Made by a program: the position numbers and the translations under genes | From: Myxococcales bacterium | Lineage (GTDB): Bacteria > Myxococcota > Myxococcia > Myxococcales > JAKAPL01 | Assembly: GCA_021807105.1 (NCBI GenBank) | Contig: JAKAPL010000035.1 | Coordinates: forward strand, 1-36,304 | Length of the DNA: 36,304 bases | Direction: 5' to 3' | Shown: one piece after another, positions 29,308 to 36,304 of the stretch | How the letters are laid out: each line of letters begins with the position of its first letter | How positions within the stretch are numbered: position 1 is the stretch's first letter | The notes under the pieces: generated by a model | Seen by the model: only the letters and a program-made list of their open reading frames with translations | The model's database searches: none | What the model was told of the DNA's origin: nothing

Positions 29308-30395
29308 AGCTTCCAGAGGTAGCCCGTGAGCAGGCCGGCGGGCAGGGCGGCGAGACCGGTCACGCCGTTGTACAGGCCGAAGGCGAGCGGCCGCCGGCCG
29401 CCCGCGGAGAGCTCGGGGACCATCGCCTTCCCGACGCCCTCGGTCAGACCGTAGAAGACGCCGTAGAGGGGGAAGAGGGCCCAGAGCTGCCACGCGGTCC
29501 CGGCGCGCGCGAAGAGCCAGTAGCTCGCCGCGTACCAGGCGAAGCCCACGGCCAGGGTCGGGAGCTTTCCGGCGCGGTCGGCGAGGCCGCCGAGCGGATA
29601 GGCACTCAGGGTCTTCGAGAGGTTGAGCAGGCTCCAGAGGAGCGGCAGGGCGGCGGCGGCGACCCCCAGCTCCTGGGCCCGCAGGAGCAGGAAGGCGTCG
29701 CTGCTCCCCGCCACCGCGAAGGCGCCCGAAGCGGCGAGGTATCCCCAGAAGCGGCCGGGGAGAGGCGCGGCCACGACGGCCGGGGCCGGCGCGGCGGCCC
29801 CCGCGGCCCGGTGGGCCGGCGCGTCCGCGGGCACGCCAAGGACGAGCGAGCCGACGGCGAGCGCGCCGGGGACGACCGCGAGGGCGAAGACGAGCCGCAG
29901 CTCGCCGGCGAACGCCCAGAGGAGCGCGGAGGCGACGAGCGGCCCTACGAGCGCACCCAGGTTGTCCGCCGCCCGGTCCAGGCCGAAGGCGCGCCCCTGG
30001 TCCTCGATCGGGACCGCCGCCGAGAGCAGGGAGTCCCTCGCGGTGCCGCGGGTTCCCTTGCCGATCCGGTCCGCGACCCGGACGGCGAGCACGTGCCAGG
30101 GCGCCGCGGCGAGCGCGACGAGGGGCCGGACCACCGAGGAGAGGGTGTAGCCGGCGATGGCGAGCCGCTTCGGGCGCGGCCAGCGCGAGAGCAGCCAGCC
30201 GGAGCCGAGCTTGAGCAGCGCGGCGACGGCGTCGGCGAGCCCCTCGATCAGCCCCAGCGCCTCCGCGCCGGCTCCCAGCACGCTCGTAAGGAAGACCGGC
30301 AGCAGGGGGAAGATCATCTCCGTCCCGATGTCGGTGAACAACGACGTGACGGAGAGGGCACGGACGACCCGCCCGAGAGGTCTGCGACGAACCAC
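29181..30395 (-). CDS. MFS transporter
   Basis: Major-facilitator transporter of 404 residues with about 12 transmembrane segments. The N-terminal ALSVTSLFTDIGTEMIFPLL, LGLIEGLADAVAALLKLGSG and the DRIGKGTRGTARDSLLSAAV motif place it in the bacterial MFS branch that has GKG(T/I)R..RD. The start is the GTG at 30395, 12 bases after the stop of the Cys-rich gene on the same strand; the GTG-initiated MVRRRPLG is basic and precedes the first helix. The C-terminus overlaps the NCS1 permease tail-to-tail by 127 bases. The substrate is unknown. Confidence 0.88.
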   Translation of the reverse strand: MVRRRPLGRVVRALSVTSLFTDIGTEMIFPLLPVFLTSVLGAGAEALGLIEGLADAVAALLKLGSGWLLSRWPRPKRLAIAGYTLSSVVRPLVALAAAPWHVLAVRVADRIGKGTRGTARDSLLSAAVPIEDQGRAFGLDRAADNLGALVGPLVASALLWAFAGELRLVFALAVVPGALAVGSLVLGVPADAPAHRAAGAAAPAPAVVAAPLPGRFWGYLAASGAFAVAGSSDAFLLLRAQELGVAAAALPLLWSLLNLSKTLSAYPLGGLADRAGKLPTLAVGFAWYAASYWLFARAGTAWQLWALFPLYGVFYGLTEGVGKAMVPELSAGGRRPLAFGLYNGVTGLAALPAGLLTGYLWKLYGGPLALEVDAALALVALAGLAVLWSARYTPNATAKPTNQP

Positions 30396-30406
30396 GGACT
30401 TACACC

Positions 30407-32785
30407 CTAGTAGAACAGCGCCTGGCAGGTGCAGGCGTCGCCCGTGGCGCAGAGCGCGCCGGTCGCGGTCTCGCACGCCAGGGAGGTGCAGCAGTCGGTC
30501 GATTGCGCGCAGGGTTGCCCGATCTGCGAGCAGGTCGCGCCCTGCTCGCAGGTGCCGACGATGCCGTCGATCGGGACGAGGCAGGTCAGCCCGAGGCAGC
30601 AATCGGCGGTCGACGAGCAGTAGGCGCCCTGGGATTGGCAGGTCGGCTGGAGCGCGCAGACCCCGGAGAGGCAGTACAGGGAGCAGCAGTCGCTGCCCGC
30701 GTCGCACGCGGACTGGTCCGCGAGGCAGGACGGCCCGGAATCGGGCGTGCCGGCGTCGCCGCTCCCGGCGTCGGCCTCGCCGCCGTCGGTGGCCGTGCCG
30801 CCGTCCTGTGCGGCTCCGGCGTCGGAGACGGCTCCGGCGTCGGCCACGGTTCCGGCGTCGGGAGGCGGCGGCGGCGGGAGCTGGCAGGCGTCTCCGAGAG
30901 GACCCGCCGGGAGGCAGTCGAGGCCCGCGCAGCAGCCGCCGTCCGCGCCGCAGAGCGTGCCGGCCGACCAACAGGTCGCCGGCGCCGTGCAGACATAGCC
31001 TCCGTCGAGGCCCGGCAGGCAGGGGTCCTGATCACAGCACTGGTCGCGGAACTGGCAGGCCGCGCCCTGCGCGATGCAGCAGTCGGGGTTCGTGTACGAG
31101 TAGCCGGTCGGGGAACAGCCTCCGCTTCCACCGCCGCCGAAGCAGCGCGAGATGCCTTCGCTGTCGAGCTTGCAGACCGCCTTCTGGCCGTCGCAGCAGT
31201 CCTGGCGCGCGTTCGATCCGTTCGCGCCGCAGATATCACCCACCGGCTCGCAGCCCGTCCTGCCGCCCGACCCGTTCGGGTTCGTGCACCGGCCCACGGG
31301 GGGATCCTGCTGGATCAGGCTGCAGGTCACCTGCGTGTCGCCCGGCGGGCCGCCGCAGCAGTCGCTGTCCTTGGTGCAGACGTCCCCGGTGAGGCGACAG
31401 CCGGAGGCGGGCGCGCAGACGTCCACGCCCGTCCCCGGATCGACGCAGAGCCGCGAGCAGCAGACCGAGGCGCCGCCCGAGCAGGGCTCGCCATCGACGC
31501 TGCAGCCGCCCGCGCCGGGCGCGCTCACCGTGATGCAGGTCCCCGCCGCGCCGCCCGTGGCCGAGCAGATCCCCGAGCAGCAATCGGTGCCCGCGTAGCA
31601 GATGTCGCCCGCGGCGTTGCACGCGTACGCGCGCACGCAGGTGCCGCCCTGGCAGTTCGTCGAACAGCAGTCGCCGCCGGCGTCGCAGGAGTTGCCGAGC
31701 GTGCCGCAGCCGCCGCTCACGATCGCCTGGCAGGTCCCCCCCGTGCAGGTGCCGGTGCAGCAGTCCGCCGGTCCCGAGCAGGGGCTGCCGGCCGCCGCGC
31801 AGGCGAAGGCGCACTGGCCGCTCACGCAGGAGTCGCTGCAGCACTGCGTGGCCGACCCACAGGCCTCGCCCGCCGGCAGGCAGTAGGCCGGGGCGGCGCA
31901 GGTCGAGCCGCCGTCCGAGGCCTCGCAGACGCCCGAACAGCAGGGGGCGCCCGCGTCCGCGCCGCACGAGGCGCCGGTCGCGAGGCAGACCGGACCCGCG
32001 TCGCTCGCCGCGAGGCCGCCGTCGATTCCGCCGGCGCCCGCGTCCCGGCCCGCGGCGCCGCCGTCCGCGCCTCCGGACACGCCGCCGTCCATCGTTCCCC
32101 CGTCCGCGGCGAGGCCGGCGTCCGGTCCCCCCGCCGTGCCGCCGTCGGTCCCCGCGCCTCCCCCGTCCTCGCCGCCGTCCTGCCCGCCGGGGCCGCCGCC
32201 GTCCGCGCCCACCTGTCCGCCGCCGTCCGCCACTCCCGCGCCGCCATCGAGGACCACCCCGCCGCCAGAGGCTCCGCCGTCGGTCCCGGCGGTCCCCCCA
32301 TCCCCGCCCACCTCCCCGCCGTCACCGGCCACGATCGCGCCGCCGTCCTCACCGCCGCCGTCGGTCGGGGCGCCGCCGTCCTCGCCGGCGAGACCACCGT
32401 CCTGCCCGCCTCCATCGGGCCCGGCGACCGCGCCGTCCCGTCCGCCGCCGTCCGGGACCCCGCCGCCGTCCCCGGCCTCGACGGCGCCGTCCTCCTCTCC
32501 CCCGTCGGAGACGGCGCCGCCATCCCGCTCGCCCGCGTCCCGAGCGATGCCGGCGTCACCGGCCCCGCCGTCCTTCGTCACGCCGCCGTCCTCGATCCCG
32601 CCGTCGCCGCCCGCGGGGACGCAGACCTTCTGGGCGTCGCAGACCTCGCTGCTCGCGCTGCAGCCGCCGTCCGGGAGGCACGGGACCTGCTCGGGAAGAT
32701 GGGAGCGGCAGTTGCACGCGGAGAACGGCAGCGCGGCGAGCCAGGCGACCGCGATCGAGATCCTGAGCGGCGACGACCGAAGCAT
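30407..32785 (-). CDS. Secreted DGG-repeat and Cys-rich modular protein
   Basis: A 792-residue secreted protein with no recognised enzyme. It starts with a signal (MLRSSPLRISIAVAWLAALP, then FSACNC). The Cys after Ala may be lipidated, but Phe at -3 is not a classical lipobox. Residues 59 to ~263 are low complexity built from Asp-Gly-Gly and Asp-Ala-Gly. The next ~370 residues hold about a dozen Cys modules of the form C-GxxC-DCC-xxC-xGxC. A second Asp/Ala/Gly linker (~635-687, preceded by a run of Pro) leads to three more modules. The modules resemble small disulfide-knot repeats found in myxobacterial surface proteins. A role in adhesion or surface structure is a guess. Confidence 0.82.
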   Translation of the reverse strand: MLRSSPLRISIAVAWLAALPFSACNCRSHLPEQVPCLPDGGCSASSEVCDAQKVCVPAGGDGGIEDGGVTKDGGAGDAGIARDAGERDGGAVSDGGEEDGAVEAGDGGGVPDGGGRDGAVAGPDGGGQDGGLAGEDGGAPTDGGGEDGGAIVAGDGGEVGGDGGTAGTDGGASGGGVVLDGGAGVADGGGQVGADGGGPGGQDGGEDGGGAGTDGGTAGGPDAGLAADGGTMDGGVSGGADGGAAGRDAGAGGIDGGLAASDAGPVCLATGASCGADAGAPCCSGVCEASDGGSTCAAPAYCLPAGEACGSATQCCSDSCVSGQCAFACAAAGSPCSGPADCCTGTCTGGTCQAIVSGGCGTLGNSCDAGGDCCSTNCQGGTCVRAYACNAAGDICYAGTDCCSGICSATGGAAGTCITVSAPGAGGCSVDGEPCSGGASVCCSRLCVDPGTGVDVCAPASGCRLTGDVCTKDSDCCGGPPGDTQVTCSLIQQDPPVGRCTNPNGSGGRTGCEPVGDICGANGSNARQDCCDGQKAVCKLDSEGISRCFGGGGSGGCSPTGYSYTNPDCCIAQGAACQFRDQCCDQDPCLPGLDGGYVCTAPATCWSAGTLCGADGGCCAGLDCLPAGPLGDACQLPPPPPPDAGTVADAGAVSDAGAAQDGGTATDGGEADAGSGDAGTPDSGPSCLADQSACDAGSDCCSLYCLSGVCALQPTCQSQGAYCSSTADCCLGLTCLVPIDGIVGTCEQGATCSQIGQPCAQSTDCCTSLACETATGALCATGDACTCQALFY

Positions 32786-32872
32786 CCACGACCTCCAAAG
32801 AGCGACGGCTCCATTGTACCATCACCCCAGCCCATCTTGAAGTCGCGGCTCTGCCTTCCGGCGCGGCGAGGA

Positions 32873-34435
32873 TCACGTCGCCGTGAAGAGCCCCCGGTCG
32901 ATGCGCGCCGGGTCGCCGAGGATCGTGGTCTGGAGGTCCTTGGCGTACGTCTTCAGGAAGGCCGAGACCTGCGCGGGCTTGACGTTCTTGACCCCGTCGA
33001 TCAGCCGGCCCGCGATCCTCCAATCCCCCCCCAGGACCTCGGCGCGGCCCAGGAGCGAGGCGAGCCCGCCCGTGGTCTCGTCGCCCATGAGGAAGTGGGT
33101 CAGGAAGATCCGCTCGTCGCCGGCGAGCGCCGTGGCGTCGATCCGCCCCTGCTGGAACGCGTGGAGGACGTCGAGCATGACGGACATCGTGGTGTTCGGC
33201 TGCTCTGCGGTCACGTACAGGAACCCCTCGCCGAGGCCGCTCGTGTCCAGACCCGCGGCGGGAGCGTACGACAGGTTGCGCTTGGTCCGGACCTCCTCGA
33301 ACAGCTTCTCCCGCAGGGCGCTCATCGCGACGATCGCCGCCGGCAGGTCGTGGCTGCGCCAGCTCGGCGCGGGGAACGCGGCGAGCACGTAGGTCGTCGG
33401 GAGCGGCACCGAGACGACGGTCAGCGCCGGGGCGTGGAAGACGGGCGGGGCGAGCGGCGCGGGCCGGTAGGCGCCCTCGGGGAGCGATCCGAACGCCCCG
33501 CGCGCCCAGGACGCGATCTCCTTCGGGTCCACGTCGCCGACCACGACGAGCAGGAGCCGCGACTTCTCCCGGATGGCCGTGAGGTGGCGGGCCAGGTCGG
33601 CGCGCGTGAACCGGGCGAGGTTCTCGACCGTGCCGATGGCCCGGTTCTCGTACGGCAGGCCCCGGTAGACCCTCTCGTGGGAGAGCTTCGCGAGCAACGC
33701 GTCGGGCTCCTCCATCTCCTGGCGCAGCGCGGAGAGCTGGAGCTGCCGCTGCCGCTCGATCTCGCCCCCCGGGAGGGCGGGGTGAAGCACGGCGCCGGCG
33801 AGCAGATCGAAGGTCGGCCGCCAGCGCTCGCGCAACCCGGTGGCCTGCGCGCCCGAGTAGTCGTCGTTCGCGAAGGAGCCGAGCCGGCTCCCGAGCCGTT
33901 CGAGCCGCTGCTGGAACGCCTCCTTCGGGAGGGTCTCCGTCCCGCCCGCGACGGCCGTGGCGAGCGCGAGCCGCTCGACGCCCGCGTCGGCGGCCGTCCA
34001 GTTGCGCACGCCCCCCTGGAAGTAGAGCTGCGCGGTCACGAGCTTCACGTGGGGGACGCGCTTGACGATGAGCCGGACGCCGGCCGCGTCGAGGACGGCG
34101 ACGCCCTCTTCGAGCGGCCGGGCGAGGTCCTCGGCCCGCCGCGGGCCGGCCGGCCTCGCCGTCGCGCACGCCGCCGAGAGGACGAAGATCGCCGCCCACC
34201 GCCTCCCGCCGCGTGCGAAGGATCGCGCCGCGGCCCACTCCGACTTGGGTTTCGCCCTTTTCGCCGTCGCGAGGTCGAGGACGGGGCGAGCCGCCGCGAG
34301 ACACACAGGCGGTCTTCGTCGAAGACGTACTGAACTACGTCGAGACGAAAACCGCCGAGCACCGAAGCGCCGGCCGCGCCGGACCGACCACAGCAGGCGC
34401 AAAAGGGCGAAACCCAAGTCCGAGAGACGAATCAT
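32873..34435 (-). CDS. M16 peptidase-like protein, non-catalytic subunit, with a repeat-derived N-terminus
   Basis: Insulinase-fold (M16) protein of 520 residues without the HxxEH zinc motif (GVERLALATAVAGG stands where it should be), so it is likely not a protease itself. It keeps the Arg/Tyr pair (FEEVRTKRNLSYA) that partner subunits use to bind substrate. The ATG at 34435 overlaps the upstream stop as ATGA and has GGAGG seven bases ahead, so it is the likely start. The family A element (34239-34423) follows within five codons and reads through in frame, adding about 62 residues before the apparent signal sequence (RRWAAIFVLSAACATA). A GTG at 34306, inside the element, is the next in-frame start; none is seen between the element and the signal. 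Confidence 0.85.
   Translation of the reverse strand: MIRLSDLGFALLRLLWSVRRGRRFGARRFSSRRSSVRLRRRPPVCLAAARPVLDLATAKRAKPKSEWAAARSFARGGRRWAAIFVLSAACATARPAGPRRAEDLARPLEEGVAVLDAAGVRLIVKRVPHVKLVTAQLYFQGGVRNWTAADAGVERLALATAVAGGTETLPKEAFQQRLERLGSRLGSFANDDYSGAQATGLRERWRPTFDLLAGAVLHPALPGGEIERQRQLQLSALRQEMEEPDALLAKLSHERVYRGLPYENRAIGTVENLARFTRADLARHLTAIREKSRLLLVVVGDVDPKEIASWARGAFGSLPEGAYRPAPLAPPVFHAPALTVVSVPLPTTYVLAAFPAPSWRSHDLPAAIVAMSALREKLFEEVRTKRNLSYAPAAGLDTSGLGEGFLYVTAEQPNTTMSVMLDVLHAFQQGRIDATALAGDERIFLTHFLMGDETTGGLASLLGRAEVLGGDWRIAGRLIDGVKNVKPAQVSAFLKTYAKDLQTTILGDPARIDRGLFTAT
34239..34423. repeat. Family A palindromic element, copy A2
   Basis: A ~185 bp copy of the element at 19482-19670, same orientation. 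The 20-bp ends GACTTGGGTTTCGCCCTTTT (34242-34261) and the complement (34401-34420) pair perfectly. The central hairpin is kept with a few changes (GTACTGAACTACG instead of GTACTGAAGTACG). It starts 8 bases after the stop of the first M16 gene (minus strand) and lies within the coding frame of the second. No target duplication is evident. Confidence 0.87.
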
Positions 34436-35787
34436 CGCGAGGCCTCCGTCGTCGAGAGCCCGAGCAGCCGCTCGAAGTGGGCCCGATCCAGACCTCCCCG
34501 CACGAGCTGCGGGGCGAGCATCGCGCCGAACACGTAGGGCCGGCCGAGGACGTAGCGGCGCAGGTACGCGGCGATCGCCGCCCGGTCCACCCGCCGCATC
34601 TGATCGACATACCCGTCGTAATAGGAGAGGCTCGTCGTGCTCCACCAGAACGTGAGGATGTGGGCGTAGGCCGAGGGCGCCTCCTGCTCCGCCGCCCGCT
34701 CGACGGTGAGCCTCGTCACCCCGTCCCGGAAGTCGCGGTCGGTGAACGTGTCGGCCCGCGCGAGGCGCGGCAGCTCGGCGACCGCGGCCGAGAGGCACGC
34801 GTCCACCCGGTTCGGCGCGGCCTCCAACGCGAACGCGATCGGCCCCACGTGCGCCTGCGTATACCAGGAGAGGTCCGCGCGCACGCAGGCGCCCGAGTCG
34901 ACCAGGTCGCGCTGGAAGCCCGAGGAGGGCAGGTCGATCATCGCGGTGAGCAGGTCCGCCGCGTACGTCGCCGGCAGCCCGCCGTCGCTCGCCGAGGGGC
35001 CCTGCCACTCGAAGACGAGGCTCACCGTCTCGACCGGCTGCGGGACGACCACGACGCTCGAGTGATCGAGCGGCGGCTCGGTGGGCACGGGATGCGCCAC
35101 GAACGGGTCGGGCGCCCGCGCCCAGCCGGCGAAGAGCTTCTCGACCTCTCCGAAGACCGCCCGGGGCTCCACGTCGCCCGCGACGACGAGGATCGAGTTG
35201 TTCGGGACGTAGTAGCGCTTCTGGATCTCCCGCATCATCGCCGGCGTCGCCGAACCGACCGTGGCCCGGTTGCCGAGGGGATCCTTGTAGGAGGGCTGCC
35301 TCCAGAGCCGCTCCCGGAGCGCCTTCTCCAGGTGGTAGCCCGGCTGGGCCTCGTCCCGGTCGATCTCGCCGATGACCACCTGCTTCTCGCGCCCGAGCTC
35401 CCCCGCGTCGAAGAGCGGCCACTCGATGGCGTCGCGCATCATCCCGAGCGACGGGAGCAGCTCGTCGGAGGTCGTCGTGAAGAAGTAGTTGACCCGCTCC
35501 TCCTCGGTCGTGCCGTTGAAGACCATCCCCAGCTCGCGCGTCCGGGCGAGATAGGCCTCCTGGTTGGGGAGCGCCTGATTCCCCTTGAAGAACATGTGTT
35601 CGTACAGGTGCGAGAGGCCGTTGTAGGCGGGGCTCTCGGTCATCGAACCGTTCTTCACGCCGATCTCCACGGTGACCAGCGGCACGGCGTGGTCCTCGAC
35701 GGCGACGACCGTGAGCCCGTCGGGCAGCACGCGCTCGACGTAAGGGGTGGCGGCGGCGAGGCAGAACGGGAGCAGGAGGCCGATCAT
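34432..35787 (-). CDS. M16 zinc peptidase, catalytic subunit
   Basis: Insulinase-family zinc metallopeptidase of 451 residues. The N-terminal signal (MIGLLLPFCLAAATP) points to export. The inverted zinc motif is HLYEH (H60, E63, H64), with the third ligand E141 (VVIGEIDRDEA), 77 residues after H64 as in pitrilysin. The start is the ATG at 35787; longer in-frame readings up to 35931 have no ribosome site and would bury the signal. It overlaps the second M16 gene by 4 bases (ATGA). The two probably form a heterodimer, one giving the zinc site and the other the Arg/Tyr pair, as in known bacterial M16B pairs and in mitochondrial processing peptidase. Confidence 0.92.
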   Translation of the reverse strand: MIGLLLPFCLAAATPYVERVLPDGLTVVAVEDHAVPLVTVEIGVKNGSMTESPAYNGLSHLYEHMFFKGNQALPNQEAYLARTRELGMVFNGTTEEERVNYFFTTTSDELLPSLGMMRDAIEWPLFDAGELGREKQVVIGEIDRDEAQPGYHLEKALRERLWRQPSYKDPLGNRATVGSATPAMMREIQKRYYVPNNSILVVAGDVEPRAVFGEVEKLFAGWARAPDPFVAHPVPTEPPLDHSSVVVVPQPVETVSLVFEWQGPSASDGGLPATYAADLLTAMIDLPSSGFQRDLVDSGACVRADLSWYTQAHVGPIAFALEAAPNRVDACLSAAVAELPRLARADTFTDRDFRDGVTRLTVERAAEQEAPSAYAHILTFWWSTTSLSYYDGYVDQMRRVDRAAIAAYLRRYVLGRPYVFGAMLAPQLVRGGLDRAHFERLLGLSTTEASR

Positions 35788-36082
35788 GGGGGGACAGTCT
35801 GCCCACCCCACGTCCCTCCCGCAAGGAGAATCGTAAACATTCCTGGGTCGGATCCGCGTTCCCCGCGGCAAATGCTCATGAGGAAACCATGAAACCAGGA
35901 AGGAGCCTCCGCTCCATGCCTCCTGTCGCACTCCTGGTTTCCTCGAATGGGCGTTGCCTCTCCAAGAGCGGTGAACGGTTACGACCTTCTGCTGCGCCCT
36001 TCACCCCCGTAGGTGGGGCGAAGATCGAGAAGCGTGACAGCCTTCTTCGGAGCGCCGGCCAGCGAGGCCGCCCGGATGGTCA
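35788..36082. other. Gene-free region upstream of the M16 operon
   Basis: About 295 bases between the M16 start and the tandem array, with no supported gene. It should contain the minus-strand M16 promoter, but no near-consensus box was found. It contains an inverted repeat, GAGGAAACCA (35880-35889) and TGGTTTCCTC (35935-35944), around a 45-base loop with further partial pairing (GGAAGGAG and CTCCT). This may be a weak hairpin or another small palindromic element. Confidence 0.45.
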
Positions 36083-36304
36083 CTCGTCTCGCCCAGACGG
36101 CCGCTCGTCTCGCCCAGACGACCGCTGGTCTCGCCCAGACGGCCGCTCGTCTCGCCCAGACGGCCGCTCGTCTCGCCCAGACGACCGCTCGTCTCGCCCA
36201 GACGACCGCTCGTCTCGCCCAGACGGCCGCTCGTCTCGCCTAGACGGCCGCTCGTCTCGCCTAGACGGCCGCTCGTCTCGCCTAGACGGCCGCTCGTCTC
36301 GCCC
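36083..36304. repeat. 21-bp tandem repeat array (cut by the window edge)
   Basis: Ten full 21-bp units (36083-36292) and a partial eleventh run to the window end. Each unit holds the hairpin CGTCT-CGCCC-AGACG and most end in CGGCCG. Variants change GGCCG to GACCG (units 2, 5, 6), CTCG to CTGG (unit 3) and CCCAG to CCTAG (units 8-10). Because 21 is divisible by 3, one plus-strand frame reads as a heptad (RLAQTAA) until the CCTAG units add a stop at 36241-36243. No ribosome site supports translation, so it is treated as a non-coding minisatellite. Confidence 0.9.

Noticed and set aside
30503..34333. Long plus-strand frame opposite the Cys-rich and M16 genes
   Set aside because: Repetitive Ala/Arg/Gly noise, antisense to genes with signal peptides and clear motifs.
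35788..35931. N-terminal extension of the first M16 peptidase up to 35931
   Set aside because: It would place ~48 non-conserved residues before a clear signal peptide; the ATG at 35787 is better.
36013..36243. Small heptad-repeat protein (RLAQTAA) from the tandem array
   Set aside because: No ribosome site, starts on a GTG, and the frame is ended by the repeat's own CCTAG variant. The register is expected from a 21-base unit.
36083..36304. CRISPR array
   Set aside because: The 21-bp units are contiguous with no unique spacers, and there are no cas genes.

Overview
The window is a piece of chromosome from a very GC-rich (about 70 %), Gram-negative, heterotrophic bacterium. A myxobacterium-like lineage (Myxococcota, old delta-proteobacteria) fits best. 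The signs are the rpsU-yqeY-dnaG-rpoD order, a TolQ-TolR-TolR set like myxobacterial motility or envelope motors, a large lipoprotein-like protein with Asp-Gly-Gly spacers and Cys-rich modules, a membrane-anchored trehalose-6-phosphate synthase, and benzoyl-CoA epoxidation (box) genes. This placement rests on gene content read by eye, not on a search.

Layout. 1-5124: macromolecular-synthesis operon (S21, YqeY, primase, major sigma factor) behind a near-consensus sigma-70 promoter. 5222-5294: tRNA with anticodon CAT. 5335-6554: zinc-ribbon coiled-coil protein and RNase HI, overlapping by 4 bases. 6574-10685: a trehalase with an EF-hand-like loop, convergent with a membrane-tethered trehalose-6-phosphate synthase; the two stop codons share one CTAG. 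10785-14719 (minus): trmFO, a beta-propeller lipoprotein and a XerC/D recombinase, reading towards otsA. 14854-15240: DksA-like regulator. 15314-15507: MITE-like element. 15620-17492 (minus): TolQ and two TolR/ExbD proteins. 17674-19473: secreted ACE-type dipeptidyl carboxypeptidase. 19998-20450: Hsp20 behind a heat-shock-type promoter. 20749-23991: boxC and boxB. 24290-25369: moaA. 25505-26848 (minus): glutamate-cysteine ligase. 27117-29307: succinate dehydrogenase cytochrome b-like subunit and an NCS1 permease. 29181-30395 (minus): MFS transporter overlapping the permease tail-to-tail. 30407-32785 (minus): 792-residue DGG/Cys-rich protein. 32873-35787 (minus): a pair of M16 peptidase subunits. 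36083 to the edge: 21-bp tandem repeat array.

The most unusual content is non-coding. Two families of roughly 180-190 bp palindromic elements occur here. Family A (19482-19670 and 34239-34423) has 17-20 bp perfect terminal inverted repeats and a nested central hairpin. Both copies begin exactly 8 nt after a stop codon, and the second lies in frame inside the start of an M16 peptidase gene, before its signal peptide. Family B (22398-22577 and 24014-24196) is an inverted pair flanking boxB. Both families carry a similar central ACGTACT/AGTACGT hairpin, so they may be related, non-autonomous and mobilised by a protein encoded elsewhere.

Functionally, the left half is housekeeping: replication, transcription, tRNA and RNA processing, tRNA methylation and chromosome-dimer resolution. 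The middle and right hold accessory physiology: trehalose turnover, envelope energy transduction, peptidases, aromatic degradation, molybdenum cofactor, a thiol precursor and transporters. No autonomous transposase, phage or CRISPR locus is visible.
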